A stretch of DNA of 64,000 nucleotides from Colivicinus sp022776215 (GCA_022776215.1 JALFIR010000038.1:1-64000), one strand, 5' to 3'; shown: positions 33,983-44,315, numbered from the stretch's first letter. Translations and numbers: made by a program. The notes: generated by a model from the letters alone, not told the origin.

Positions 33983-34908
33983 CAAAGAAAAGAAAAGTAA
34001 GATACGATCGTATTGTTTTATTGGTTCTAATAGCAGTAGCTCTTATTATCGCTCTTGTTTTAGGCATCAAGATGATTTTAGGAAAGCCAGCTGTTGACGA
34101 TAATCCTAATAACAACAATCAAATAGTTGAAAGTAATGATACAAGCTTAGAGCTTGTTTCTTATGATGCTTATAAAGATAAAGATAACTTATTAGGTTTT
34201 AATTTTGCGGTTATAGAATTAAAATTTAAGAATGAAAAGGGTATTAACTATGATTTTGGTAATCTAGTTACTGATGAAAATATCAAATTATCGGATACTT
34301 CTATGTATTCAAAGAAATTTAATTTACAAGAATTAGATTTTTCTTTATTGAATACTGTTAATGGCGTAATTACTAGTGATAAGGAATATACAGCTAAGGT
34401 CTTTGTGCCTTTCACAAAGGACAAATTAATATTGACTGATATGGTAAGCGGTAAGTCATTTACTATTGATGTAAGTAAGAATGAAAAAGATTTAAGTTCT
34501 TTGAAGTATCAATCAACTGAATCTAATATTTCTTCTTCTAACTATAATCTTGATATATCTAATAGTTACGTTTCAGATATGATGACTAGAAATGGTCAGG
34601 ACTATAATTCGAGTATGCTATGTATCTATACTTTTGATATAGATGTTAAATCTATTGGGGATAATATAAAATTAACTAGTGCTGTTTATAAGAAAAACAG
34701 TGATGGAGAATCTTATGATGCTTTGGATGCTAGCTATGCTTCTAGAAAGATAGATAACATTCTTGATAAGACTTTAAAGGTTGGCGATAAGTATGCATTA
34801 TTCTTTGAAGTATTTACAGATCCAAATGAGAAACAAGATTTTAGTGGGACTATTACTTTTAATTTCTCAGATGGCTCTTCTAAGACAATAGATACGGTGT
34901 TGAATTGA
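33979..34908 (+). CDS. Single-pass membrane protein with extracellular domains, unknown function
   Basis: 309 residues. A short basic cytoplasmic start (MTKKRKVRYDR), one membrane helix (about 11-34), an Asn/Asp-rich linker (38-52), then about 255 extracytoplasmic residues that alternate hydrophobic and polar and look like two beta-sandwich domains (about 53-170 and 185-309), similar in style to DUF4352-type surface proteins. No enzyme motif was found. It is translationally coupled to the regulator before it and the glucosaminidase after it, so a role in anchoring or assembling that surface system is inferred. Confidence 0.6.
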   Translation: MTKKRKVRYDRIVLLVLIAVALIIALVLGIKMILGKPAVDDNPNNNNQIVESNDTSLELVSYDAYKDKDNLLGFNFAVIELKFKNEKGINYDFGNLVTDENIKLSDTSMYSKKFNLQELDFSLLNTVNGVITSDKEYTAKVFVPFTKDKLILTDMVSGKSFTIDVSKNEKDLSSLKYQSTESNISSSNYNLDISNSYVSDMMTRNGQDYNSSMLCIYTFDIDVKSIGDNIKLTSAVYKKNSDGESYDALDASYASRKIDNILDKTLKVGDKYALFFEVFTDPNEKQDFSGTITFNFSDGSSKTIDTVLN

Positions 34909-37439
34909 TGAAGAAGTTATTTATAAAATTACTTGTTATATGTTTACTAGTACCATTTATTGGTACTTTTAAGGTTTCTGCCCAAGATTTAAAAAGCTGT
35001 GGTTATGAAGTGGCTTACATTAATGATGATGGCAGTTTTAGCACTGAAAGCTGTTATAGCGATTTTGCTAGTGCAAAAAATAGAATGAAAGAATTAGGTG
35101 GCGATGTTGTTGTTAGACATGATTCTTCTTATTCATATACAAAAATTATTGCGATGAATTCGGGCATTGCCTATTCATATCCAAGAGATGGCGCTACTTT
35201 AAATATTTATCAGGATGTAAATAATCATTCGATTTACTATAAACAAACTTATGTGGCAAGACACTTTGAATTGAATTATCTAGATACTGAAAGATATTTA
35301 GGTGATGGTAGAGGGATGATTGAAACTAATATCAACGGTTTTCATGGCTTTACTGATTTAGAATATGTTGATTTGGTACCTAACAAATTTATTAGAAATG
35401 GCATTGCGATTACACTTGGTGGTAATAATCCTTATACAAATGAGGGAACTTTTACTTTTGTTCCTAAACAAAATTACTACGAAAGAAGAACAAGTGGCAA
35501 TTATAGTGAAATTGTTTATCACATTTATAGAGGTTTTCCAGCTAATGGGTATGAACCTGTAAGTGAAGCAATTGTCATTGGCCCTGCGCCTAGTGATATG
35601 AACGAGGGTGTGAAGTACTATTCTTATGATGGTGTAAATTTCTATAGTGATAGTGATTTTAAGAATAAGAGCTTTACATATTATAATTATTATCAATTTT
35701 TACCATTAAGATCGAAGACTAATATTTCTGCTGATATCTTTAATAGTTATATATCTAAATATGATAATTCGGTTATGAGGGGCACAGGCCAAACATTTAT
35801 TGATGCCCAAAATAAATATGGTATTAATGCTTTATTGTTGTTCGCAATGGCTGCTCATGAATCAGCTAATGGTACTAGTGGTTATGCAACGAAACGTAAT
35901 AATTTGTTTGGTTGGAATGCAGTTGATGCTGATCCAAATCAAGCTACAAGCTTTAGCAGTGTAGCAGTGTGTGTAAACCAACAGGCTGGTGTTAATCTAA
36001 GAGGTTTTGTGGATGTTACTGATGGAAGATTCTTCTCGTCTTCGCTTGGAAGCAAAGGCTCTGGTTTAAATGTAAAGTATGCTAGTGATCCATATTGGGG
36101 TATGGAAATAGCTTCTATTGCCTACCAAATTGATAAGTTATCTAAGAATAAGAACGGTACTTTGAGTGATTATAATTATTATTCTTTGTCTTTGATTAAT
36201 AAGTTTGATATTCCTGTTAAACAAGAACCAAGTGATGGTTCTAAGACTCTATATACAACACAATATGGTCCACATTATCAAGAAGGCTTTATTGTGATTG
36301 ATTTAGGAACTCAAGGTTCTTATACAAAGGTTCAATCAACTAATCCAATTGATGAAAATGGTAATATTAAGACTCATAGAACTCCGATTACTACAGGTAA
36401 TTTGAATCCTATTTCTTATGGTGAATATGATTTCGATAGAAGTGTTGCTTATATTAACAGTAATTATTTAACTGTTATTAATAAAAAGAATGATGAAGCC
36501 ATTGATGTTCCTGATAAGGAAATAAGTTTGATGCATATGGTTGAAAATATGCGAATTGAAAATGGCAATCTAATCTTTAGTGGCCTAGCGTTTATTAAAG
36601 GTTTGAGTGCTAATGAGGTTGGTAAGATAACTCAAAATATTAATGTTGTTAATATTTTGGATAATTCTTCTAAAACATATAAAGCTACATGTAAGGAGTA
36701 TGAAGGAATTAATTTTAATGATAGCCATACTTATAAATATGTAGGTTTTGAAGTGTCAATACCTTTGAATGATATAAAGAATGGTTCTTATTATTTAAAC
36801 ATTGAAGTGAACAATAACGGAAATACTTTAAGCAGTCCAATTACTTCTTTAGAATCTAATTTAAGTAATTTTAACTATAATTCTGAAGAGTATACATATC
36901 ATATTGGCGTTAACAGTTATTACAATTATCGCTATGAAATTGAGGTTGAAAGTTTGCCTAGTCAAATTGATTATAGTTTGGTTAATAAACCTTTTAAATC
37001 AATTAGAAATTCATTGTTTTCTTTTGACACATTGACTTTGGATGAAAAATTGAATTTTGACATAGATGGTCAATCAATGATTTATTACGTTGATTATGAC
37101 AATATTGATACTATTAAGAGAACTATTTATTTTGTTGATACGAAGGATAATTATAAAGCTATTGATTGTGAATCGTATAAATCATCTATTGATTACACAA
37201 GCATATTAAGTTCTTCATATAATCTAGATTATATTTCGTTTAAAGCTAATAGTAATTTAAGCGACTTAAAAAAAGGCATTTATGCAATAGTTATGAAACT
37301 AGAAAATGGAGAATTTGTTGACTATATTGAATTAAATAATCTAAGCGGTTTAGAATTACCTGAAATTAATTTTAATGGAATTAATTATCGTTTTTTTACA
37401 AGTAATATTAGAAATAGATTAATGTTGGAGGTTAAATAA
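34905..37439 (+). CDS. Secreted N-acetylglucosaminidase (GH73-type) with extra domains
   Basis: An 844-residue exported peptidoglycan hydrolase. Signal peptide 1-27 (cut after VSAQ or VSA). A long N-terminal region (28-285) has no recognised domain. The glucosaminidase domain (about 287-420) carries the catalytic E319 in AMAAHESANGTSGYA and the family NNLFGWNA. An SH3-like stretch follows (about 430-540). The C-terminal half (545-844) includes MHMVENMRIENGNLIFSGLA, a module seen in surface amidases of Firmicutes. It overlaps its neighbours by one to four bases, so it is expressed with them. Confidence 0.85.
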   Translation: MMKKLFIKLLVICLLVPFIGTFKVSAQDLKSCGYEVAYINDDGSFSTESCYSDFASAKNRMKELGGDVVVRHDSSYSYTKIIAMNSGIAYSYPRDGATLNIYQDVNNHSIYYKQTYVARHFELNYLDTERYLGDGRGMIETNINGFHGFTDLEYVDLVPNKFIRNGIAITLGGNNPYTNEGTFTFVPKQNYYERRTSGNYSEIVYHIYRGFPANGYEPVSEAIVIGPAPSDMNEGVKYYSYDGVNFYSDSDFKNKSFTYYNYYQFLPLRSKTNISADIFNSYISKYDNSVMRGTGQTFIDAQNKYGINALLLFAMAAHESANGTSGYATKRNNLFGWNAVDADPNQATSFSSVAVCVNQQAGVNLRGFVDVTDGRFFSSSLGSKGSGLNVKYASDPYWGMEIASIAYQIDKLSKNKNGTLSDYNYYSLSLINKFDIPVKQEPSDGSKTLYTTQYGPHYQEGFIVIDLGTQGSYTKVQSTNPIDENGNIKTHRTPITTGNLNPISYGEYDFDRSVAYINSNYLTVINKKNDEAIDVPDKEISLMHMVENMRIENGNLIFSGLAFIKGLSANEVGKITQNINVVNILDNSSKTYKATCKEYEGINFNDSHTYKYVGFEVSIPLNDIKNGSYYLNIEVNNNGNTLSSPITSLESNLSNFNYNSEEYTYHIGVNSYYNYRYEIEVESLPSQIDYSLVNKPFKSIRNSLFSFDTLTLDEKLNFDIDGQSMIYYVDYDNIDTIKRTIYFVDTKDNYKAIDCESYKSSIDYTSILSSSYNLDYISFKANSNLSDLKKGIYAIVMKLENGEFVDYIELNNLSGLELPEINFNGINYRFFTSNIRNRLMLEVK

Positions 37440-39724
37440 TGAAAGATTTTTTTAGCAGTAAATTAAATGTCTTTTTATCAGTCGTGTTAGTGGCTATCGT
37501 TGGTGTTTGCGTATGGTTTGCGTTTACACTATTCGGCAATCCTTTTGACAAGAGTATTGTTGCTGCTAACTTTAGTGGTATGAATAAGACTGAGGTTGAG
37601 AAGTGGATCGATGATAATAAACTTGATAAGAGTAAATATAGTTATTCTTTCCAATATGATGAAGTCATTGAACAAAACTATGTAGTTTATCAATCTGTCA
37701 AAGAAGGTGAAAAGATTAATGATTCTTTAACTATTGTTTATTCAAATGGCAAGGATCCAAGTGGTGCTAAGGATGTAGCTTCTGAAATTAAAAATATGTC
37801 AGCTGATGAGGCTAGAAAATGGTTTTTAGTCAATGAATATACAAATGTTTCTTTCTTATATGAAATAAGCGATGTTCAAGAATTTGGTAAATTAATTAGT
37901 GTTAATCCAAGTAATGCGACTAAGAGCGATAATATAACAGTAACATATTCTCTAGGCAAATCAATCGAAGATATTATTACTACGGTTCCTAATTTTTCTA
38001 CTTATACTGAATTAGAAATTAGAGAATGGGCGAAACAATATGCGATTGATTTGAGTATTAAATATGAAGAACATGATATTGCTAAGGAAGGTGAATTCAT
38101 TTCTCAATCTATTCCTGCTAATAAAGAAATAAAGGGTGGTCAAGCTTTGACTGTTACTCTATCTAGTGGCAAGGGAGATGGAAGTTCTAAGACTATTCCT
38201 GATACTTATTTGGGTTTGAGTGAGTCTGATTTTATTGCTAAGTTAAAGGCATTGGGCTTTACTAACTTATCAAAGTCTAATACAACTTACTATGCCGAAG
38301 GTATTGAAAAGGGTCATATTTATTCTTATGATGATGGCACTTTTAGTACAAGTAGAACAATTAATTATGCTTTATCTGAAGGCAAATATACTTTTGATGC
38401 AAAGGAATTTAACGATAAGACAAAGACTGATGCTGAGAAGGTGGCTGCTAATTTAAAGAATAGGAATGCAAGAATCGACAGTAAACTAATTACTATTGAA
38501 TTTGTTGCTGGTGACAAGAATGATGAAAAGGCTGGCAAAACATATGATTGTGCAGCTAGTAAGAATGCAATTTCTTGTAAGGTTTATTCAAGTGATAATA
38601 GTGCTAAAGCTTTAATTCCTACTAATAATCAGCATTTAGGCAAGGACCCACAAACTTATATTGATGCTTGTAAGAAATTAGGTTTTACTAATTTTAAGAA
38701 ATTAGATACTACTTATTTCTCTACTACATTAAAGAAAGATACTTTGTATTCTTATGATGATGGTGAATTATCTTTGAGTAAGACTCTAGAATATGCTTTG
38801 TCTGCAGGTCCTTATTCATTTAATGCGAACGATTTTAATGGATTGAGCAAAGATGAGGCTTCTAAGAAGGCTGCTGATTTAAAAGCTCGTAATGCAAGAT
38901 TAAATGGCTCTTTAATTACCATTAGTTTTACAAATGGTACTAGTAGTTCTGTAAGTTCTGGTAAGGTGTTTGATTGCTCTGCAAGTAAGAATAATATTTC
39001 ATGTAAGGTAAATGGAGAATCTAGTGGTGGTACTACAACTGGTAAAACTGCTACTATTCCTGATACTTATTTAAATATGAAAGAAGCAGATTTCTTAACA
39101 AAAGTAAAGGCATTAGGCTTCTCTATTTTTGCAAAGTCTAGCACAACATATTTCTCAGAGAATTATCCTGCTGGAAATGTATATTCTTATGATGATGGTA
39201 CTTTTGATTTAGGCAGAACTATTAACTATGCTTTATCTGCTGGCAAATATTCTTTCAATGCTGATGAATTTAATGGCATTAGTAAGGAAGATGCTACTAA
39301 TAAGGCTAATGCATATAAGAATAGAAATGCAGATAGAGGCAACTTGAGTATTTCGTTCACAAATGGTGAATCTAATTCTTCCAATGCTGGTAAGACTTAT
39401 GCTTGTTCATACTCTTATCAAAATATTTCTTGTAAAGTTTATACAAGTAATGGTTCTACTCCCAGTGTAGCAAATGGAACAATTTTAAGTCTTGGTCTAT
39501 TAAAAACAAATTATAAGGGTAACTCTTATGATGAAACTAAGAATGGCATCGTTGATTATTTGAAGACCCAAGGATTTACTAATATTTCTGTTGAATCTAT
39601 AACTAGTACAGATCCTATTTATTCTATTTATTCCATTACAGTAAATGGTGCTAATCATTCTAGTAATGGTGAATATCCCGTTGGTAGCACAATAGTTGTA
39701 ACTATTGTTTCTAAGAATCCTTGA
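37439..39724 (+). CDS. Membrane-anchored PASTA-like protein with three copies of a novel repeat
   Basis: A 761-residue protein with one N-terminal membrane helix (8-32). It then has three PASTA-like units (about 38-107, 108-175, 180-246; e.g. VPNFSTYTELEIREWAKQY and ISQSIPANKEIKGGQ), three about 134-residue repeats (252-386, 391-525, 539-672) and a final PASTA-like unit (about 676-760). Each repeat carries YSYDDG, INYALSaGkYsF, RNAr and a pair of cysteines eight apart near its end (DC...SCKV), probably a disulphide. PASTA domains bind peptidoglycan stem peptides or muropeptides, so wall binding is inferred. Fourth gene of the envelope operon. Confidence 0.75.
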   Translation: MKDFFSSKLNVFLSVVLVAIVGVCVWFAFTLFGNPFDKSIVAANFSGMNKTEVEKWIDDNKLDKSKYSYSFQYDEVIEQNYVVYQSVKEGEKINDSLTIVYSNGKDPSGAKDVASEIKNMSADEARKWFLVNEYTNVSFLYEISDVQEFGKLISVNPSNATKSDNITVTYSLGKSIEDIITTVPNFSTYTELEIREWAKQYAIDLSIKYEEHDIAKEGEFISQSIPANKEIKGGQALTVTLSSGKGDGSSKTIPDTYLGLSESDFIAKLKALGFTNLSKSNTTYYAEGIEKGHIYSYDDGTFSTSRTINYALSEGKYTFDAKEFNDKTKTDAEKVAANLKNRNARIDSKLITIEFVAGDKNDEKAGKTYDCAASKNAISCKVYSSDNSAKALIPTNNQHLGKDPQTYIDACKKLGFTNFKKLDTTYFSTTLKKDTLYSYDDGELSLSKTLEYALSAGPYSFNANDFNGLSKDEASKKAADLKARNARLNGSLITISFTNGTSSSVSSGKVFDCSASKNNISCKVNGESSGGTTTGKTATIPDTYLNMKEADFLTKVKALGFSIFAKSSTTYFSENYPAGNVYSYDDGTFDLGRTINYALSAGKYSFNADEFNGISKEDATNKANAYKNRNADRGNLSISFTNGESNSSNAGKTYACSYSYQNISCKVYTSNGSTPSVANGTILSLGLLKTNYKGNSYDETKNGIVDYLKTQGFTNISVESITSTDPIYSIYSITVNGANHSSNGEYPVGSTIVVTIVSKNP
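38192..39454 (+). repeat. Three diverged about 400-bp coding repeats in the PASTA-like gene
   Basis: Copies at 38192-38596, 38609-39013 and 39053-39454. They are recognisable by protein motifs (YSYDDG, YALS.G.Y.F, LITI.F..G, DC...SCKV) and diverged at DNA level, so this is old domain duplication rather than recent slippage. Confidence 0.85.
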
Positions 39725-39729
39725 TAATT

Positions 39730-40737
39730 ATGAACCGTATTAAATATTATTTTGAACGTCTATTTGAAATAGATTGGAAGAATATGTTTAGGGTTGTAGG
39801 TAAGATATCTAAAAGATGCCATAAGCCTTATATTCTTATTCTATTTGATACAATTTGGTGTTCTATTAAGTATGGTGCTGGTTATATGGATTATTTCCAG
39901 TTCTTCTTTGAAAATTTAAATTCTAAACAAAGGGCAACTTATATTAATCGCACGGTAAATAATAAATATCATCGTTTATTGAATAATCGTGATTATTTCC
40001 ATTTGTTTCAAAATAAACATGAATTTTTAAATACATATAAGGAATTTATTAAAAGAGATTTCTTATTGTTGGATGAATGCACTTATGATGAATTCTTATA
40101 TTTTGTAAAGAAACATCCTGTATTTATTGCGAAGCCTGATGATGGCTTATGTGGTATAGGTGTAGAACTTGTTGATACTAATGGATGTGACTTAAAGGGT
40201 CTATATGATAAATTGCTTACTAATAAACAAAACTTATTAGAAGAGAGAATAGTTCAAAACGCCGAGATGAATAAACTTTATCCTGAGGCTATTAATACTT
40301 TGAGAGTTGTTACTATTAATCGTTTTGGTAAAGTTAGTGTTCCTTTTGTAGCTTTGAGAATTGGGACAGGTGGTAGACATGTGGATAATTTCCATGCTGG
40401 TGGTTGTTTCTCTGTTGTAGACAGTGATGGAGTGGTTAGAAAACCTGCTTTGGATAAAGAAAACAGAATCTATGATGTTCATCCAGATACTGGTACTTCT
40501 ATTATTGGATTTAAGGTTCCAATGTATGATGAAGTAATTGAACAATGTAAGAAAATGGCTTTGGTTACACCTGAAATCGGTTATACAGGTTGGGATATGG
40601 CAATAGGTGAAAAGGGTATTGATGTAGTAGAGGCTAATCAATTACCTGGATATGACATTTATCAGTCTTATCCTCATTTGAATGCTGACTTGTGTGGATT
40701 GAAGCCACGTTTCGACGAAGCTATATTTAATAAATAA
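39730..40737 (+). CDS. Sugar-transfer-associated ATP-grasp protein
   Basis: 335 residues from ATG 39730. A helical N-terminal part (1-105) is followed by an ATP-grasp domain: HPVFIAKPDDGLCGIGV (ATP-binding lysine), LLEERIVQNAEMNKLYPEAINTLRVVTI, and the metal-binding VVEANQLPGYDIYQ at the end. Relatives (Pfam ATPgrasp_ST) are found in polysaccharide and teichoic-acid-type gene clusters and are thought to ligate an amino acid or similar group to a glycan precursor; the substrate is unknown. It lies six bases after the PASTA-like gene and closes the envelope operon. Confidence 0.75.
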   Translation: MNRIKYYFERLFEIDWKNMFRVVGKISKRCHKPYILILFDTIWCSIKYGAGYMDYFQFFFENLNSKQRATYINRTVNNKYHRLLNNRDYFHLFQNKHEFLNTYKEFIKRDFLLLDECTYDEFLYFVKKHPVFIAKPDDGLCGIGVELVDTNGCDLKGLYDKLLTNKQNLLEERIVQNAEMNKLYPEAINTLRVVTINRFGKVSVPFVALRIGTGGRHVDNFHAGGCFSVVDSDGVVRKPALDKENRIYDVHPDTGTSIIGFKVPMYDEVIEQCKKMALVTPEIGYTGWDMAIGEKGIDVVEANQLPGYDIYQSYPHLNADLCGLKPRFDEAIFNK

Positions 40738-40738
40738 T

Positions 40739-40768
40739 TGTTACTAGTAAATCCTTCTTTGGTATAAT
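40739..40768 (+). promoter_or_regulatory. Promoter of the PFOR gene
   Basis: TTGTTA (40739-40744), 18-base spacer, extended -10 TGGTATAAT (TATAAT 40763-40768). A 25-base leader carries AGGAGGA, about 10 bases before the ATG. Confidence 0.75.
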
Positions 40769-40800
40769 TTATACAGATACTTTAGGAGGATTTTTTTAAT

Positions 40801-43800
40801 ATGGGAAAAGTATTCCAATCAATGGATGGAAATACAGCTACTGCCCATTGCGCGTATGCGTTTACTGAAGTAGCTTGTATTTATCCAATTACACCTTCTT
40901 CTCCAATGGCTGAAGTTATCGACACTTGGTCAACAGAAGGTCGTAAGAACATTTTTGATTCAACTGTAAAGGTTGTAGAAATGCAATCTGAAGGTGGTGC
41001 TGCAGGTGCTTTACACGGTGCTTTACAAGGTGGTACTTTAGGTGCTACATTTACTGCTTCACAAGGTTTCTTGTTGATGATTCCTAATATGTATAAGTTA
41101 GCAGGTGAATTATTACCAGCTGTTATTCATACTAGTGCTAGATCTTTAGCAGGCCGTGCTTTGTCTATTTTTGGTGATCACCAAGATATCTACTCTGCAA
41201 GACAAACAGGCATGTGCATGCTTGCTTCTCATTCTGTTCAAGAATGTATGGATCTTGCTGGTGTAGCTCACTTGGCTGCTATTAAGGGTTCACTTCCTTT
41301 CATTCATTTCTTTGATGGCTTTAGAACTTCTCATGAAATTCAAAAGGTTGAAGTAATGGATCAAGAATTCTTAAAATCACTTGTTGATATGGATGCAGTT
41401 GCTAAGTTTAAAGCTAACGCTTTAAACCCTCATACAAATCCAGTAACAAGAGGTGGTGCTGAGAATGATGATATTTACTTCCCAGCTAGAGAAGCTGCTA
41501 ATGGTTATTACGAAGCTATTCCTGATATCGTTAACGATTATATGCAAAAGATTTCTGAGCATACAGGAAGAACTTATGCTCCATTTACTTACTATGGTGC
41601 ACCTGATGCTGATAGAATTATCATCGCTATGGGTTCTGTTACTGAAACAATCAAGGAAACTATCGATGCTTTAAGAGCTAAGGGTGAAAAAGTTGGTTTA
41701 ATTAAAGTTCATCTTTATAGACCATTCTCTGTTAAATATCTTGAAAAGGTATTACCAGCTAGCGTTAAGAAGATTGCTGTTCTTGATAGAACAATTGAAG
41801 CTGGTGCTAGAGAACCTCTATTCTTAGATGTTTGTGATGCTTTAAGAGAACACAAAGATTTAACAATCATTGGTGGTAGATATGGTTTATCAAGTAGAGA
41901 TACTGCTCCAAACCAAATCAAGGCTGTTTATGATGAATTAGCTCATGATAATCCAAGAGAAGAATTTACAATTGGTATTGAAGATGATGTTACTCATTTA
42001 TCACTTCCAGTTGATCCTAACTTTCATGTAGATGCAGATTATACATCTTGTCTATTCTTTGGTTTAGGTAGTGATGGTACTGTTGGTGCTAACAAGTCAT
42101 CTATTAAGATTATTGGTGATAATACTGACCAATATGCACAAGCATATTTCCAATATGACTCTAAGAAGGCTGGTGGTGTTACTAGATCTCACTTAAGATT
42201 TGGTCCTTCTCCTATTAGATCTACATATTATATTAGTAATGCCGACTTTATTTCTTGTTCATTAGATTCATACTGCTTCAAGTATGATATGACTAAGCAA
42301 TTAAAGGATGGTGGTACTTTCTTGCTTAATACTTCTTTCCCTAAGGAAGAAATTGCTAAGCACTTACCAAATAGAATGCTTGCAGGTTTAGCTAAGAAAC
42401 ATGCTAAGTTCTATATCATTGATGCTACAAAGATTTGTGCTGAAATTGGTATGGGTAGAAGAACAAATACTACTCTTCAATCTGCATTCTTCGCATTGAA
42501 TGAACAAATCATGCCATATGATAAGGCTCTAGAACTTATGAAATATATGGCTAAGAAGTCTTACTCTAAGAAGGGTGATGATGTAGTTGAAATGAACTAC
42601 AGAGCAATCGATGCTGGTAAGGCGGGTCTTGTTGAAGTTACTGTTGATCCAGCTTGGGCTGAATTAACATATGATGCAAATAAGGCTAATACAGGTGATG
42701 CTTACTTTGATAATCATGTATCTGTAATTAACGCATTAGATGGTTATGATCTACCAGTTTCTAATTTCTTGAAGTATGGATTACCTGATGGTTCATTACA
42801 ATCAAATGTTGCATTCAAGGAAAAGAGAACTATCGCAGTTAATGTTCCTAAGTGGAACAGCGCAAACTGTATTCAATGTGGTTTCTGTGCATTTGTATGT
42901 CCACATGCTACTATTAGACCAGTTCTATTAACTGATGAAGAAATCAAGAATGCACCAAAAGAATTTGATACTATTCCTGCTATGGGCAAGGGTGTTGAAA
43001 ACCTTAAGTTCAGAATTCAAGTTTCACCTGCTAACTGTGTAGGTTGTGGTTTGTGTGCTGAAGAATGTCCAGGTAAGGGTGGTAAGAAGGCTCTTGAAAT
43101 GGTTGATGTTAATGAAGAGCTTGAAAACGAAGTTCTTGCAGACTACATGTTCAAGGATCTAGAACCTAAGACAACTTATTATCCAACTAATACAATTAAG
43201 GGTTCTCAATTCTTAAAGCCTTACTTTGAAGTATCTGGTGCTTGTCCTGGATGTGGTGAAGCTCCTTACTATAAGTTAGTTTCTCAATTATTCGGACGTG
43301 ATATGCTAGTTGCAAATGCTACTGGTTGTTCAATGATTTATTGTTCAAGTGCTCCATCTACTCCATTTGTTAAGGATAACAATGGTGAGGGTGTTGCTTG
43401 GGCTAACTCATTATTTGAAGATAATGCTGAATATGGCTATGGTATGGCTATTGCTCAAAACTACAAGGAAGCTAAGATTTTAAGCATCATGGAAGCTAAC
43501 TTAGATTCTGATTGTGGTGATGCATTCAAGAAATATATCGCTGCTGGCAACAACAGAGATGCTCAAAGAGCATGTGTTGATGAAGTAGTTGCTGCTGTTA
43601 AGGCTAGCTCAAATCCTGCAGTTAAGGAATTATTAGAATTCGAAAGAGATCTAGTATCTAAGTCTGTATGGATCGTTGGTGGTGATGGTTGGGCATATGA
43701 TATCGGTTACGGAGGCCTAGACCATGTACTTGCTAATAACGTTAATGTTAACGTATTAGTTCTAGATACAGAAGTTTACTCTAATACTGGTGGCCAATCT

Positions 43801-44304
43801 TCTAAGTCATCTCAAGCTGCTTCTATTGCTAAGTTTGCTGCTGGTGGTAAGGCTACAGCTAAGAAAGACTTAGGCCAAATCGCTATGGCTTATGGCCATG
43901 TATATGTTGCTTCAGTATCTATGGGTGCTAACAGAATGCAATTATTAAAGGCTCTTGAAGAAGCTGAAAGCTACGATGGACCATCTCTAATCATTGCTTA
44001 CTGTCCATGTGCTGAACAAGGTATCAGATCTGGTCTTGCTTCTCAACAAAAGGTTGAAGCTAATGCTGTTAAGTGTGGTTACACTACTCTATACAGATTC
44101 GATCCACGTAAGGAACAACCTCTAACAATCGATTCTAAGGAACCAAATTGGGATGAATTTGAAGCATTCTTAATGAATGAAAATAGATACAACCAATTGC
44201 CTAAGATCAGAGGTCAAGAGGCTGCTGAGGCTGCATTTGCTAAGACAAAGAGTGATGCTCAAAAGCGTTATAAGAGACTAGTTGCTCTATCTAAAGAGTG
44301 CTAA
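40801..44304 (+). CDS. nifJ: Pyruvate:ferredoxin (flavodoxin) oxidoreductase
   Basis: Oxidatively decarboxylates pyruvate to acetyl-CoA and reduces ferredoxin; the core of anaerobic pyruvate metabolism. Single-chain 1167-residue enzyme: pyruvate domain I (YPITPSSPMAE), domain II, gamma domain (IRSTYYISNADFISC), a two-cluster ferredoxin insert (CIQCGFCAFVCP near 690, CVGCGLCAEECPG near 745), and the TPP domain (CPGCGEAPY near 820, GDGWAYDIGYGGLDHV, NTGGQSSKSS). Monocistronic with a strong promoter and terminator, consistent with very high expression. Confidence 0.97.
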   Translation: MGKVFQSMDGNTATAHCAYAFTEVACIYPITPSSPMAEVIDTWSTEGRKNIFDSTVKVVEMQSEGGAAGALHGALQGGTLGATFTASQGFLLMIPNMYKLAGELLPAVIHTSARSLAGRALSIFGDHQDIYSARQTGMCMLASHSVQECMDLAGVAHLAAIKGSLPFIHFFDGFRTSHEIQKVEVMDQEFLKSLVDMDAVAKFKANALNPHTNPVTRGGAENDDIYFPAREAANGYYEAIPDIVNDYMQKISEHTGRTYAPFTYYGAPDADRIIIAMGSVTETIKETIDALRAKGEKVGLIKVHLYRPFSVKYLEKVLPASVKKIAVLDRTIEAGAREPLFLDVCDALREHKDLTIIGGRYGLSSRDTAPNQIKAVYDELAHDNPREEFTIGIEDDVTHLSLPVDPNFHVDADYTSCLFFGLGSDGTVGANKSSIKIIGDNTDQYAQAYFQYDSKKAGGVTRSHLRFGPSPIRSTYYISNADFISCSLDSYCFKYDMTKQLKDGGTFLLNTSFPKEEIAKHLPNRMLAGLAKKHAKFYIIDATKICAEIGMGRRTNTTLQSAFFALNEQIMPYDKALELMKYMAKKSYSKKGDDVVEMNYRAIDAGKAGLVEVTVDPAWAELTYDANKANTGDAYFDNHVSVINALDGYDLPVSNFLKYGLPDGSLQSNVAFKEKRTIAVNVPKWNSANCIQCGFCAFVCPHATIRPVLLTDEEIKNAPKEFDTIPAMGKGVENLKFRIQVSPANCVGCGLCAEECPGKGGKKALEMVDVNEELENEVLADYMFKDLEPKTTYYPTNTIKGSQFLKPYFEVSGACPGCGEAPYYKLVSQLFGRDMLVANATGCSMIYCSSAPSTPFVKDNNGEGVAWANSLFEDNAEYGYGMAIAQNYKEAKILSIMEANLDSDCGDAFKKYIAAGNNRDAQRACVDEVVAAVKASSNPAVKELLEFERDLVSKSVWIVGGDGWAYDIGYGGLDHVLANNVNVNVLVLDTEVYSNTGGQSSKSSQAASIAKFAAGGKATAKKDLGQIAMAYGHVYVASVSMGANRMQLLKALEEAESYDGPSLIIAYCPCAEQGIRSGLASQQKVEANAVKCGYTTLYRFDPRKEQPLTIDSKEPNWDEFEAFLMNENRYNQLPKIRGQEAAEAAFAKTKSDAQKRYKRLVALSKEC

Positions 44305-44315
44305 TCAATCAAATT

